NCBI RefSeq assembly: GCF_008365405.1
Contig: NZ_QOKV01000001.1
Span: forward strand, 567,333 to 631,332
Length of the DNA: 64,000 bases
Direction: 5' to 3'
From: Azospirillum brasilense
GTDB lineage: Bacteria > Pseudomonadota > Alphaproteobacteria > Azospirillales > Azospirillaceae
Positions within the stretch are counted from its first letter, which is position 1; each line of letters opens with the position of its first letter. Positions 9,503 to 17,635 of the stretch are shown here, one piece after another. A program made the position numbers and the translations under genes. The notes below the pieces were generated by a model. The model was not told where the DNA came from and made no database searches. It was given only the letters and a program-made list of their open reading frames with translations.

Positions 9503-11545
9503 ATGCCATCCGATGCCATGACCGCAGCCGCCGCGGATCGGATGATGGCGAACGCCGAGCCGGTCAAGCTGGCCGAGCGGTACGAGATCCACCCCAGCGC
9601 GCCGCTCGCCGCGCTCAACGCCATCGGCGGCAACGCCTACACGGCCAAGCCGCTGCGTGACAAGCGCTCCGAAGCCTTCGCCATCATCGGCCACGGCGCC
9701 ACGCTGGCGCGAACCGACATCGCCGCCACCGTGGCCAGCCTCGACAACCAGGCCCACATGCGCCTGCTCGACTGGGGCATGGTGGATTGGCCGGCGAGCC
9801 AGGGGCGCCGCCTCTGCATGATCTTCGAGCGTCCGGCGGGCAAGCGGCTGATGAACAGCCTGACCGAGACCACGGACCCGATCCCCGAAGACCATCTGAC
9901 CCGGCAGATCATCCACCCGCTGGTCGCGGCGCTGAAGGAGTTGTCGAGCCGCGGCGTGGTCCATGGCGCGATCCGCCCGACCAACCTCTACTACCGCGAT
10001 CTGGCCTCCAGCAGCCTGATGCTGGGCGAATGCCTGTCCACTCCGCCGGGCTACGGTCAGACGGTCCTGCTGGAGACGGTGGAGCGCGGCATGGCCTCGC
10101 CGGCCGGGCGCGGCACCGGCACCATGGCCGACGATCTCTATTCGCTGGGCGTCACGCTGCTGCTCCTGCTGTTGGGGCGCAACCCGGTGGGGGCGGCGGA
10201 GGACGAAGCGATCCTCCAGGCCAAGATCGAGCGCGGGTCCTACCCGGCGCTGGTCGGCCAGATGCGCCTGCCGCTGGCGATCAGCGAGGTGATCCGCGGG
10301 CTGCTGGTGGACGATCCCAAGCAGCGCTGGACGCTCCAGGACCTCGACCTTTGGGTCGCCGGGCGCCGCCTCAGCCCGAAGCAGCCGCAGGTGCCGCGCC
10401 GCGCCGCCCGCCCGCTGGAATTCCAGGGGCAGGACTACTGGCATTGCCGCACGCTGGCCCGCGCCTTCGCCCGCCATGTGGCGCCCGCCGCCACGGTCAT
10501 CGAGGGCGGCGAGCTGGACAAATGGCTGCGCCGCTCCATGGGCGACGACGCGCGGGCGGAGGCGGTGGCGAACGCGGTGCAGACGGCCTCGACCACCGGC
10601 AAGGGCGGCAGCATGGCCGAACGGCTGGTCGCCCGCGTCTGCATGGCGCTGGACCCCGCTGCACCCATCCGCTACCGCGGCAAGGCGATGATGCCCGACG
10701 GCATCGGCACCATGCTGGCCGACGCCTTCCTGCGCGGCGAGTCGCCGCAGCCGTCGGCCGAAGTCCTGGCCAACCAGCTTCCCATGTTCTGGGTCAGCGT
10801 GCAGAGCGACTTCAAGCCGGAGTTCGTGCCGATGGTGCAGAACTTCGATCAGGTCCGCGGCCTGCTGGACCGCACGGGCCACGGGCTGGGGGTGGAGCGC
10901 GTGCTCTACGAGATGAACCCCACCATGCCCTGCATCAGCCCGCTGGTCGCCAAGCAGATGCCGACCACCCCGGCGGAACTGCTGCGCGCCCTCGACTGGA
11001 TGGGGGCGGGGAGCGAGCGGCACAAGGACCCCATCGACCGCCACGTCGCCGCCTTCCTGGCGGTGCGGCACCGGCGGACCGACGAGATGCTCTACACCCA
11101 GCTCGGCTCCAGCATCGAGCCGATGCGCCGGGTGATCGCCATGCTGACCATCCTGGCCGACGTCCAGGCGCGCACCGGCACGGATTCGCTGTCGCACCTC
11201 GCCGCCTGGGTGGTGTCGTTGCTCGATCCGGCCTTCCGCCGTTTCCACAGCCGGCCGCACCAGGACACCGTGCGCAAGCTCGCCGACTCCGCCGCCCACA
11301 ACGGACGCCTCGGCGATCTGCTGAAGATCGTCGACGATCCGGAGGCGCTGCGCCGCGACAAGCTGGAGTTCGAAGCCGGCCAGATCGCCTACCGCGAGGC
11401 CGATGCCGAGATCAACAAGCTGCGGCAGAGCATCGGCGACCGGAACAGCATCATCGAATCGTCCGGGCGGCAGGTGGCGGCGATCGTGTCGAGCCTGCTG
11501 TCCACGATTCTGGTCGGCGGCATCATCCTCTTCTTCGCCTTCTGA
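9503..11545 (+). CDS. Membrane-anchored pseudokinase
   Basis: The 680-residue protein has a protein-kinase fold between about residues 25 and 290. The catalytic-loop position reads HGAIRPTN, where kinases have HRDxKPxN, so the catalytic Asp is replaced by Ala. The DFG position reads LGEC, so the magnesium-binding Asp is also missing. The helix F motif (DDLYSLGVTLL) is kept. A long helical region follows, and one hydrophobic segment at the extreme C-terminus (about residues 660-680) would act as a tail anchor with the kinase-like part in the cytoplasm. It is 34 bases upstream of a small membrane protein gene. It probably acts as a scaffold or regulator; its partners are unknown. Confidence 0.8.
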   Translation: MPSDAMTAAAADRMMANAEPVKLAERYEIHPSAPLAALNAIGGNAYTAKPLRDKRSEAFAIIGHGATLARTDIAATVASLDNQAHMRLLDWGMVDWPASQGRRLCMIFERPAGKRLMNSLTETTDPIPEDHLTRQIIHPLVAALKELSSRGVVHGAIRPTNLYYRDLASSSLMLGECLSTPPGYGQTVLLETVERGMASPAGRGTGTMADDLYSLGVTLLLLLLGRNPVGAAEDEAILQAKIERGSYPALVGQMRLPLAISEVIRGLLVDDPKQRWTLQDLDLWVAGRRLSPKQPQVPRRAARPLEFQGQDYWHCRTLARAFARHVAPAATVIEGGELDKWLRRSMGDDARAEAVANAVQTASTTGKGGSMAERLVARVCMALDPAAPIRYRGKAMMPDGIGTMLADAFLRGESPQPSAEVLANQLPMFWVSVQSDFKPEFVPMVQNFDQVRGLLDRTGHGLGVERVLYEMNPTMPCISPLVAKQMPTTPAELLRALDWMGAGSERHKDPIDRHVAAFLAVRHRRTDEMLYTQLGSSIEPMRRVIAMLTILADVQARTGTDSLSHLAAWVVSLLDPAFRRFHSRPHQDTVRKLADSAAHNGRLGDLLKIVDDPEALRRDKLEFEAGQIAYREADAEINKLRQSIGDRNSIIESSGRQVAAIVSSLLSTILVGGIILFFAF

Positions 11546-11579
11546 CGGCGGCCTTCAAACCAAGGATCGGGTGGCACCC

Positions 11580-12107
11580 ATGGCGCGCGGCGGCAAGAGC
11601 GGCGGAAAGAAGAAGAAGCGCAAGGGCAGCATGCTGACGCTGATCCTGCTGATCATCCCGGCGGGTCTGGTGGTGCTGCCCACCTCGATCCTGTTCGGCA
11701 TCGGCATGATCCCGACCATCGTCGCCTACGTCACCGACCGCGACCCCGAAAAATCGGCGCCGATCACCGTCGGTGGGCTGAATTTCTGCGGCTGCATGCC
11801 CTACGCCATCGAGCTGTGGAAGCACAACCACACCATCGGCGCCGCCGGCAAGATCTTCATGGACCCGCTGGCTTGGCTGGTGATGTACGGGGCGGCGGCG
11901 ATCGGCTGGGCGCTCTATTTCGGGATTCCGCCGATGGTGGCGAATTTCGAGGTGATGCGCGCCGAGAAGCGGGTCAGCGCGCTGAAGGACGTGAAGGTCG
12001 GTCTGGTCCAGGAATGGGGACCGGAGGTCGCCGGCGACTTGTTCGACGAGGCCGGCGGCCTGTCGCCGGACGAGCAGGAGCAGATGGCCGAACCCGCGGG
12101 GGCGTAA
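11580..12107 (+). CDS. Small membrane protein paired with the pseudokinase
   Basis: The 175-residue protein has a very basic N-terminus (GGKKKKRKG), two hydrophobic helices near residues 18-50 and one or two more near 95-120, then an acidic soluble tail. No family is recognised. It follows the pseudokinase gene in the same direction with a short gap, so the two are probably co-transcribed and the products may meet at the inner membrane. The cysteine pair CGC near residue 63 could be functional but has no known motif. Confidence 0.7.
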   Translation: MARGGKSGGKKKKRKGSMLTLILLIIPAGLVVLPTSILFGIGMIPTIVAYVTDRDPEKSAPITVGGLNFCGCMPYAIELWKHNHTIGAAGKIFMDPLAWLVMYGAAAIGWALYFGIPPMVANFEVMRAEKRVSALKDVKVGLVQEWGPEVAGDLFDEAGGLSPDEQEQMAEPAGA

Positions 12108-12148
12108 GGGCGGCCTCCGCCCGCCATGGGCGAACGGAGGGCAAAGGC

Positions 12149-13033
12149 TCAGCCGGCCAGCTTCTGCTCCACCGCGGCATTGCGGATGGCCTTCTGGAGC
12201 TTCTCGAAGGCGCGCACCTCGATCTGGCGGACGCGCTCGCGGCTGATGCCGTACTTCTGCGACAGATCCTCCAGCGTGGTGGGATTGTCGCGCAGGCGGC
12301 GCTCCTCCAGGATGTCGCGCTCGCGCTCGTTCAGGTTCTCCATGGCGGCGGTCAGCAGCTTGCGCCGCTTGCCCAGCTCCTCGTTCTCGGCCAGGGAGAT
12401 TTCCTGGTTCGCCGTCTCGTCGACCAGCCAATCCTGCCACTCGCCCTCGCTGTCGGCGCGCAGCGGCGCGTTCAGCGAATGGTCGGGCGCGCTGAGGCGG
12501 CGGTTCATGTTGACGACGTCCTGCTCCGGCACGTCGAGGGTCGTGGCGACGTGGCGCACCTGCTCGGGCGACATGTCGCCCTCCTCGATGGCCTGCATCT
12601 GGCCCTTCAGGCGGCGCAGGTTGAAGAACAGCTTCTTCTGGGCCGCCGTGGTGCCCATCTTCACCAGCGACCAGCTGTGCAGGATGTATTCCTGGATGGC
12701 GGCGCGAATCCACCACATGGCGTAGGTCGCCAGCCGGAAGCCGCGGTCGGGGTCGAACCGCTTCACCGCCTGCATCATGCCCACGTTGCCCTCGGAGATC
12801 AGCTCCGACAGCGGCAGGCCGTAGCCGCGGTAGCCCATGGCGATCTTCGCCACGAGCCGCAGATGGCTGGTCACCAGCTTGTGCGCGGCGTCCGAATCCT
12901 CGATCTCCTGCCAGCGCTTGGCCAGCATGTACTCCTCCTCTGCCGCGAGCATGGGGAACTTGCGGATTTCCTGGAGGTAGCGCGAGAGATTGCTTTCGGA
13001 ACTGATGACCGGAACGCTGGATGTCGTCGCCAT
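12149..13033 (-). CDS. rpoH: Heat-shock sigma factor sigma-32
   Basis: This RNA polymerase sigma factor directs transcription of chaperone and protease genes after protein-folding stress. The 294-residue protein has region 2 (DLVTSHLRLVAKIA-like core and RFDPDRGFRLATYAMWWIRAAI, seen around residues 75-115), the RpoH box QKKLFFNLRR near residue 133 that distinguishes it from other sigma-70 members, and region 4 with a helix-turn-helix ending in SRERVRQIE. Alphaproteobacteria often carry several rpoH paralogues; which one this is cannot be told here. It sits beside rluD as in many relatives. Confidence 0.95.
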   Translation of the reverse strand: MATTSSVPVISSESNLSRYLQEIRKFPMLAAEEEYMLAKRWQEIEDSDAAHKLVTSHLRLVAKIAMGYRGYGLPLSELISEGNVGMMQAVKRFDPDRGFRLATYAMWWIRAAIQEYILHSWSLVKMGTTAAQKKLFFNLRRLKGQMQAIEEGDMSPEQVRHVATTLDVPEQDVVNMNRRLSAPDHSLNAPLRADSEGEWQDWLVDETANQEISLAENEELGKRRKLLTAAMENLNERERDILEERRLRDNPTTLEDLSQKYGISRERVRQIEVRAFEKLQKAIRNAAVEQKLAG

Positions 13034-13216
13034 GTTGGACCCTCTCCGACGGCTGTTCTTCGTGCCTTCTCACGGGCACACGGCCGTTCACTGTTCTGCG
13101 CCGCCTCGCCGTCCGCTTGCCCGTTCGATCCGCCGGGGATGGTCCCGGATGCAAGCGTGAGCGTTGGCGGCTGTTGACGCGAAGAATAACCGACTTCTGC
13201 GCGCGGGTATAGTGGA

Positions 13217-14269
13217 TTACAGGGATTCTAAGAAATCTGACAAATCTTTAATATCCGTGGGTAGCGGCGCCTGGAAGCGGACCGTCTCCCCCGTTGCCGG
13301 GTGCCGGAAGGTCAGCCCCACGGCGTGCAGCGCCTGCCGTGGAAAGCCAACAAACCGGTCGCGATGGGGTTCCGGCAGGGCTGAGGCGTGCTTGCCGCCG
13401 GCGCGCCCGGCACGCCCCTTGCCATAGAGCGGATCACCCACGATGGGATGGCCGATGTGCGCCATGTGCACGCGGATCTGGTGTGTGCGCCCGGTCTCCA
13501 GCGTGCATTCGACCAGCGCGAGCGCGGTGCCGAAGGAGCGGACGACGCGGTAGCGGGTGGCCGCGTGCTTGCCGCCGCCGGTGACCACGGCCATTTTCTT
13601 GCGGTCGGTGCTGCTGCGCCCGATGTTGCCCTCGATCCGCCCCTCGCGAGGGGAGGGGACACCCCAGACGAGCGCTTGGTAGGTGCGGCTGAGCGTGCGC
13701 CCGGAGAACTGCTCCGTCAGCGCATGGTGCGCGCGGTCGTTCTTGGCGACGACCATCAGGCCGCTGGTGTCCTTGTCGAGCCGGTGGACGATGCCCGGAC
13801 GCCGCACGCCGCCGATGCCCGACAGGCTGTCGCCGCAATGGGCGAGCAGGGCGTTGACCAGCGTGCCGTCCGGATTGCCGGCGGCGGGGTGGACCACCAT
13901 GCCCGCGGGCTTGTCGATCACCAACACGTCCTCATCCTCATAGACCACGTCCAGGGGGATGTCCTGGGCTTCGGGCTGTGCAGGTTCAGCTTCGGGGATG
14001 AAAACGTCGAAAGTTTGTCCGGGCTTGACCTTCACGGAAGGGTCCGTGACCGTCCGTCCGTCGCCGTCCTGCACGCAGCCCTTTTCCAGCAGCGCCTGCA
14101 CGCGCGAGCGCGACAGGCCGGGAAGCCCCATCGCCAGGGCCTTGTCGAGCCGCTGGCCGCCGGCGCCGTCCGGAACGGTCCAGCGCTGCCGCGCGCCTTC
14201 GCCGGTTTCGCCGTCCTGCGTTCCGGTGTATTCGTCCTCATCGTCGTCGATTTCGGTGCGTTCGGGCAT
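13217..14269 (-). CDS. rluD: Ribosomal large-subunit pseudouridine synthase
   Basis: RluD isomerises uridines of helix 69 in 23S rRNA to pseudouridine. The 350-residue protein has an N-terminal S4 RNA-binding domain (about residues 30-90) and the catalytic RsuA/RluA domain with the signature HRLDKDTSG, whose first Asp near residue 165 is the nucleophile. An acidic leader of about 25 residues precedes the S4 domain. The ATG at 14269 is preferred; the frame stays open upstream but overlaps the divergent gene's promoter. RluC is an alternative name, though the family fit and the rpoH neighbour favour RluD. Confidence 0.92.
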   Translation of the reverse strand: MPERTEIDDDEDEYTGTQDGETGEGARQRWTVPDGAGGQRLDKALAMGLPGLSRSRVQALLEKGCVQDGDGRTVTDPSVKVKPGQTFDVFIPEAEPAQPEAQDIPLDVVYEDEDVLVIDKPAGMVVHPAAGNPDGTLVNALLAHCGDSLSGIGGVRRPGIVHRLDKDTSGLMVVAKNDRAHHALTEQFSGRTLSRTYQALVWGVPSPREGRIEGNIGRSSTDRKKMAVVTGGGKHAATRYRVVRSFGTALALVECTLETGRTHQIRVHMAHIGHPIVGDPLYGKGRAGRAGGKHASALPEPHRDRFVGFPRQALHAVGLTFRHPATGETVRFQAPLPTDIKDLSDFLESL

Positions 14270-14315
14270 CGTTCGGCAAAACTCCTCACATTCGCGCGAG
14301 AGTGGACCCCAAACC

Positions 14316-14642
14316 GTGCAGTTCCTCAAGGCACTCATCGTCATCATGGGCGTGATGATCATCGCCGGCTTCACGTTCCTCGGCGTCGAACTCTACAGGC
14401 GCATCAGCGATCCGGAGCGCCGGGCCGGCGCCGATACCGAGCGCGCCACTGCCCCCGCGGGGAGGGCGGAGGAGGTCACGCTGGGCCTGCCGGCGGGCGC
14501 GCGCCTGGGCGACCCGGTGGCGGTGGGCAACCGCGTCGTCTTCCGCGCCACCATACCGGACGCCGCGGACCGCCTCTATGTGATGGACCCGCGCACCGGC
14601 GCCATCGCCGTGACCGTCACCGCCGGAGCCGCCGCGCCATGA
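14316..14642 (+). CDS. Single-pass membrane protein (DUF6476-like)
   Basis: The 108-residue protein starts at a GTG (VQFLKALIVIMG) and has one membrane helix at about residues 4-26, followed by a small periplasmic or cytoplasmic domain with beta-rich sequence (VVFRATIPDA...LYVMDPRTGAI). It matches what I remember of the short DUF6476 proteins that lie divergent from rluD in alphaproteobacteria. The stop overlaps the next start (ATGA), so it is translationally coupled to the threonine aldolase gene. Function unknown. Confidence 0.75.
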   Translation: MQFLKALIVIMGVMIIAGFTFLGVELYRRISDPERRAGADTERATAPAGRAEEVTLGLPAGARLGDPVAVGNRVVFRATIPDAADRLYVMDPRTGAIAVTVTAGAAAP

Positions 14643-15688
14643 CCAACGCCTTCGTGTACGATTTCCGCAGCGACAATGTGGCCGGTGCCGCGTCGGAGGT
14701 GGTGAACGCCCTGGTCGCGGCCTCGGTCGGGTCCGCCGACCCCTATGGGCAGGACCCGCTGACCGCCAGCGTCACCCGCCGGCTGTGCGCCCTCTTCGAG
14801 GCCGAGGTGACGGTGTTCCCGGTCGCCACCGGGACGGCGGCCAACGCGCTGGCCCTGTCGGCTCTGGTCCCGCCCTACGGCGCGGTCTACTGCCACCAGG
14901 AAAGCCACATCCACGTCGACGAGTGCGGCGCGCCGGAGATGGCCACCGGCGGGGCCAAGCTGGTGCCGCTGGCCGGGGAGGGCGGCAAGCTGACCCCCGC
15001 CGCGCTGACCGCGGCGCTCGGCGGGGCGGGCATCGGCGTGGTGCACCGGGTGCAGCCCGCCGCCCTCAGCCTGACCCAGGCGACGGAGGCCGGGACGGTC
15101 TACCGCGCGCAGGAGGTGGCGGCCCTGTCCGACGTCGCGCACGCCCACGGCATGGCGGTGCACATGGACGGCGCGCGCTTCGCCAACGCGGTGGCCCGGC
15201 TGGGCTGCGCCCCGGCGGAGGTGACTTGGAAGGCCGGGGTGGACGTGTTGTCGTTGGGCGGCACCAAGGGTGGCTGCCTCGCCGCGGAGGCGGTGGTGTT
15301 CTTCAACCCGGCGCTGGCCGAGGATTTCGGCTTCCTGCGCAAGCGGGCCGGGCACCTGGTGTCCAAGGGCCGCTTCCTGTCGGCGCAACTCGACGCCTGG
15401 CTGGCCGACGATCTGTGGCTGCGGCTGGCCCGCCACGCCAACGCCATGGCCGACCGGCTGTCGCAGGGCCTCGCCGCGCTGCCAGGGGCGGAGCTGGCCC
15501 ATCCGGTGGAGGCCAACGAGATATTCGTGCGGCTGCCCGCCGCGGTGGCCGACGGGCTGGAGGCGGCGGGCTACCGTTTCTACCGCTGGGAGGGCGATCT
15601 GCTGCGTCTGGTCACCGCCTTCGACACGCCGCAGGCCGTCGTGAACTCTTTTCTGAAAATCGCCAAAGGTCTGTCAGAAAAGGCTTGA
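14639..15688 (+). CDS. ltaE: Low-specificity L-threonine aldolase
   Basis: This PLP enzyme cleaves L-threonine or allo-threonine to glycine and acetaldehyde. The 349-residue protein opens with FRSDN as in the family, and the PLP lysine is in SLGGTKGG near residue 207. HMDGARFANA is the conserved substrate and cofactor segment. It overlaps the upstream membrane-protein gene by four bases. Glycine made here could feed the glycine cleavage system encoded near 51 kb, though that link is inference. Confidence 0.92.
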   Translation: MTNAFVYDFRSDNVAGAASEVVNALVAASVGSADPYGQDPLTASVTRRLCALFEAEVTVFPVATGTAANALALSALVPPYGAVYCHQESHIHVDECGAPEMATGGAKLVPLAGEGGKLTPAALTAALGGAGIGVVHRVQPAALSLTQATEAGTVYRAQEVAALSDVAHAHGMAVHMDGARFANAVARLGCAPAEVTWKAGVDVLSLGGTKGGCLAAEAVVFFNPALAEDFGFLRKRAGHLVSKGRFLSAQLDAWLADDLWLRLARHANAMADRLSQGLAALPGAELAHPVEANEIFVRLPAAVADGLEAAGYRFYRWEGDLLRLVTAFDTPQAVVNSFLKIAKGLSEKA

Positions 15689-15756
15689 TCGGGCCGGGTG
15701 GGTTCGCTAAAAACCCGCCACGCCGACGACGCCACGTCGTCAGACGACGAAAGACT

Positions 15757-15832
15757 GTCCCCTTCGTCTAGAGGCCTAGGACACCGCCCTCTCACGGCGG
15801 TAACAGGGGTTCGAATCCCCTAGGGGACGCCA
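15757..15832 (+). tRNA. tRNA-Glu (CTC), copy 1
   Basis: A 76-base cloverleaf including encoded CCA. The acceptor stem GTCCCCT pairs with AGGGGAC; the anticodon stem CCGCC/GGCGG carries loop CTCTCAC with anticodon CTC; the T arm GGGGTTCGAATCCCC is canonical. It is identical to the copy that follows. Confidence 0.96.
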
Positions 15833-15870
15833 CTTTCGTTCGGCTGGCAACCGAGCATCGCCCGATGAAG

Positions 15871-15946
15871 GTCCCCTTCGTCTAGAGGCCTAGGACACCG
15901 CCCTCTCACGGCGGTAACAGGGGTTCGAATCCCCTAGGGGACGCCA
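15871..15946 (+). tRNA. tRNA-Glu (CTC), copy 2
   Basis: Identical in all 76 positions to the copy 38 bases upstream, with encoded CCA. The two are probably one transcript ending at the hairpin at 15969-15993. Confidence 0.96.
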
Positions 15947-15968
15947 TCCTTTCCGGCAACAACGATCC

Positions 15969-16000
15969 ACGGCCCGCCTTCTTGGCGGGCCGTCGTCGTT
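15969..16000 (+). terminator. Terminator after the tRNA pair
   Basis: A perfect 10-bp stem (ACGGCCCGCC, loop TTCTT, GGCGGGCCGT) is followed by CGTCGTTT. It lies between the tRNA genes and the convergent lytic transglycosylase gene and may work in both directions. Confidence 0.75.
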
Positions 16001-16006
16001 TCGGCT

Positions 16007-17008
16007 TTACCGTTTTGCGCCGGTGGAGCGGGAGACGCTCAGCTCGGCGACCTCCTCCTGCTTGGCGGCGGGCAGGCCGGCGGAGCGCACCACGCTGGAA
16101 TCGTGGGGATGGACGCGGCGCGGGTAGACGCTGTGGACCTTCACCACATAATCCTGCGTCTCGCGGTAGGGCGGAACGCCCTTGTACTGGACCACGGCCC
16201 CTTCGCCCGCGTTGTAGCCGGCCAGCGCCAGCGTCACGTTGCCGTCGAAATAGGCCAGCAGCCAGCGCAGATACTTCATGCCGCCGCGCAGGTTCTGCTC
16301 GGGGTCGAAGGGCTTGGTCACGCCGAAGCGCTCCGCCGTCTCGGGGATGAGCTGCATCAGCCCCATGGCGTTCTTTTCCGACACCACATCCACACGGTAA
16401 CCGGATTCCACGGCGATCACCGCCAGCACCAGATCCGGGTCGAGCCCGTAGCTGGGGGCCATCTTGGTGACCATGGCGCGGATTTCCTTGGGCGGCATGC
16501 GGATCACGCCCCAGCGCACGCTCGGCGGTTCGCAGCGGTCGGGCGCCTTGCCCGCCGCCCCCTTGCCCGAACCGCTGGCCGGCTTGACCATCTGCGCCGC
16601 GTTGTCGTTGCCCAGCAGGGCGGCGCGGCGCAGCCAGGAGCGGCCGAGTTCCTCGTCCTTCGACACCGCACCCCGCCCGGCCATGTGCATCCGCCCGGCG
16701 CGGTAGGCCGCCTCGGCGTAGTCCTGGCGGGCCGCCCGGCAATAGAGGGAGAGGGCCATCCGCTCGTCCCGGTTCACGCCTTTGCCGACCTCGTAGCGCA
16801 TGGCCAGCTCGTACTGGGCGCGGGCGCTGCCCTTGCCGGCGAGTGCCTCCAGCGCGCGGATCGTGCGCTCGCCCGTGCTCTGGAAGGCCGGTGGCTGGGC
16901 GGCGGCCGTCTGTACCGACGTCTCCTGTGCCGTGGCCGGCAGGGCGGTCAGAAAGGACGCGATCAGCCCGCCGGTGGCCAGAGCCACCGCGCTTTTCACC
17001 GCCTTCAC
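16007..17008 (-). CDS. Sel1-repeat lytic transglycosylase
   Basis: This periplasmic muramidase cleaves peptidoglycan to give 1,6-anhydro ends. From the GTG at 17008 the 333-residue product has a signal peptide (about residues 1-27, ending LPATAQE). Two Sel1-like repeats follow (QYELAMRYEVGKGV and AAYRAGRMHMAGRGA). The C-terminal SLT domain has the catalytic Glu in ESGYR, then the AMGLMQLIPETA and AGYNAGEGAV motifs. The frame is open upstream to 17329, but the extra 107 codons lack protein-like character and would bury the signal peptide. The Sel1 plus SLT arrangement is known in alphaproteobacteria. Confidence 0.88.
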   Translation of the reverse strand: MKAVKSAVALATGGLIASFLTALPATAQETSVQTAAAQPPAFQSTGERTIRALEALAGKGSARAQYELAMRYEVGKGVNRDERMALSLYCRAARQDYAEAAYRAGRMHMAGRGAVSKDEELGRSWLRRAALLGNDNAAQMVKPASGSGKGAAGKAPDRCEPPSVRWGVIRMPPKEIRAMVTKMAPSYGLDPDLVLAVIAVESGYRVDVVSEKNAMGLMQLIPETAERFGVTKPFDPEQNLRGGMKYLRWLLAYFDGNVTLALAGYNAGEGAVVQYKGVPPYRETQDYVVKVHSVYPRRVHPHDSSVVRSAGLPAAKQEEVAELSVSRSTGAKR

Positions 17009-17635
17009 ACGCCTTTCGCCGACTGGTGAATCCGGCCGGTCTTTCGGCGTATGCGGGAAGATTGGCGCGCTAGCGCCAACGTCCGGCTGTCCACGAAAGA
17101 CGTAATGCGATATGGTTCCGGCCAAGAGAGGAAGCGGACTGCAATGAAATAAGACTTCCGCTAAGGGACGGAAACGCCGCCTATACAGAGAAGAAGAACC
17201 GCTGGCAGCGGACCTGCGGATGGATGAATGAGCGAATTCATCGTTGGCCATAGACATGGCTATCCCGCAAAGGAGATTTGAGGTCGGTTGGTGAAAGCCA
17301 GCCGGCCTTTTCCTTTTGAGCAAAGTCATGAAGCCTCCCGTATGTCCGGAGACGATACCTCATCCCCGAGCGAATGCTACGGGAGCAATCGGACGATCCA
17401 TGGCATTTAGGGGTAATCTCGCCAAATTGTTAAGGGGCTTAGCCTTTTTCCCAACTGGCAGCCCCTGTGGTGCGCCATTACGTACTGATGGACCGACGAT
17501 TGTCGTTGGAGAATCCGGTTAAGCCCCGCGTGCATTCGGCGCAAGGCGGGGTCCGGAGCGACGGTTCGGGCGTTTCCAGTCGCGCCCGACATGATCGGGA
17601 CATCTTTCGGTACACAGGGAGGCAGCGTTCCACCG
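17009..17635. other. Long intergenic region between two divergent genes
   Basis: This 627-bp gap holds no convincing gene. It contains a perfect 18-base palindrome at 17062-17079 (TTGGCGC, loop GCTA, GCGCCAA) close to the transglycosylase start, a 7-bp inverted repeat at 17223-17242 (GATGAAT/ATTCATC), and a strong terminator at 17281-17318. These suggest a regulatory region and perhaps a small RNA on the plus strand. Confidence 0.6.
17281..17318 (+). terminator. Rho-independent terminator with no known gene
   Basis: An 11-bp stem with two G-U pairs (AGGTCGGTTGG, loop TGAAAG, CCAGCCGGCCT) is followed by TTTCCTTTTG. No annotated plus-strand gene lies upstream within 1.3 kb except the tRNA pair, which has its own hairpin. 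Confidence 0.7.

Noticed and set aside
9431..11299. A 622-codon minus-strand frame opposite the pseudokinase gene
   Set aside because: Same high-GC shadow effect; no recognisable domain, whereas the plus frame has a kinase-like domain and a membrane anchor.
17009..17329. N-terminal extension of the lytic transglycosylase by 107 codons
   Set aside because: The frame is open but the extra residues have no protein-like pattern and a signal peptide begins at the GTG at 17008. The region also holds palindromes and a terminator.
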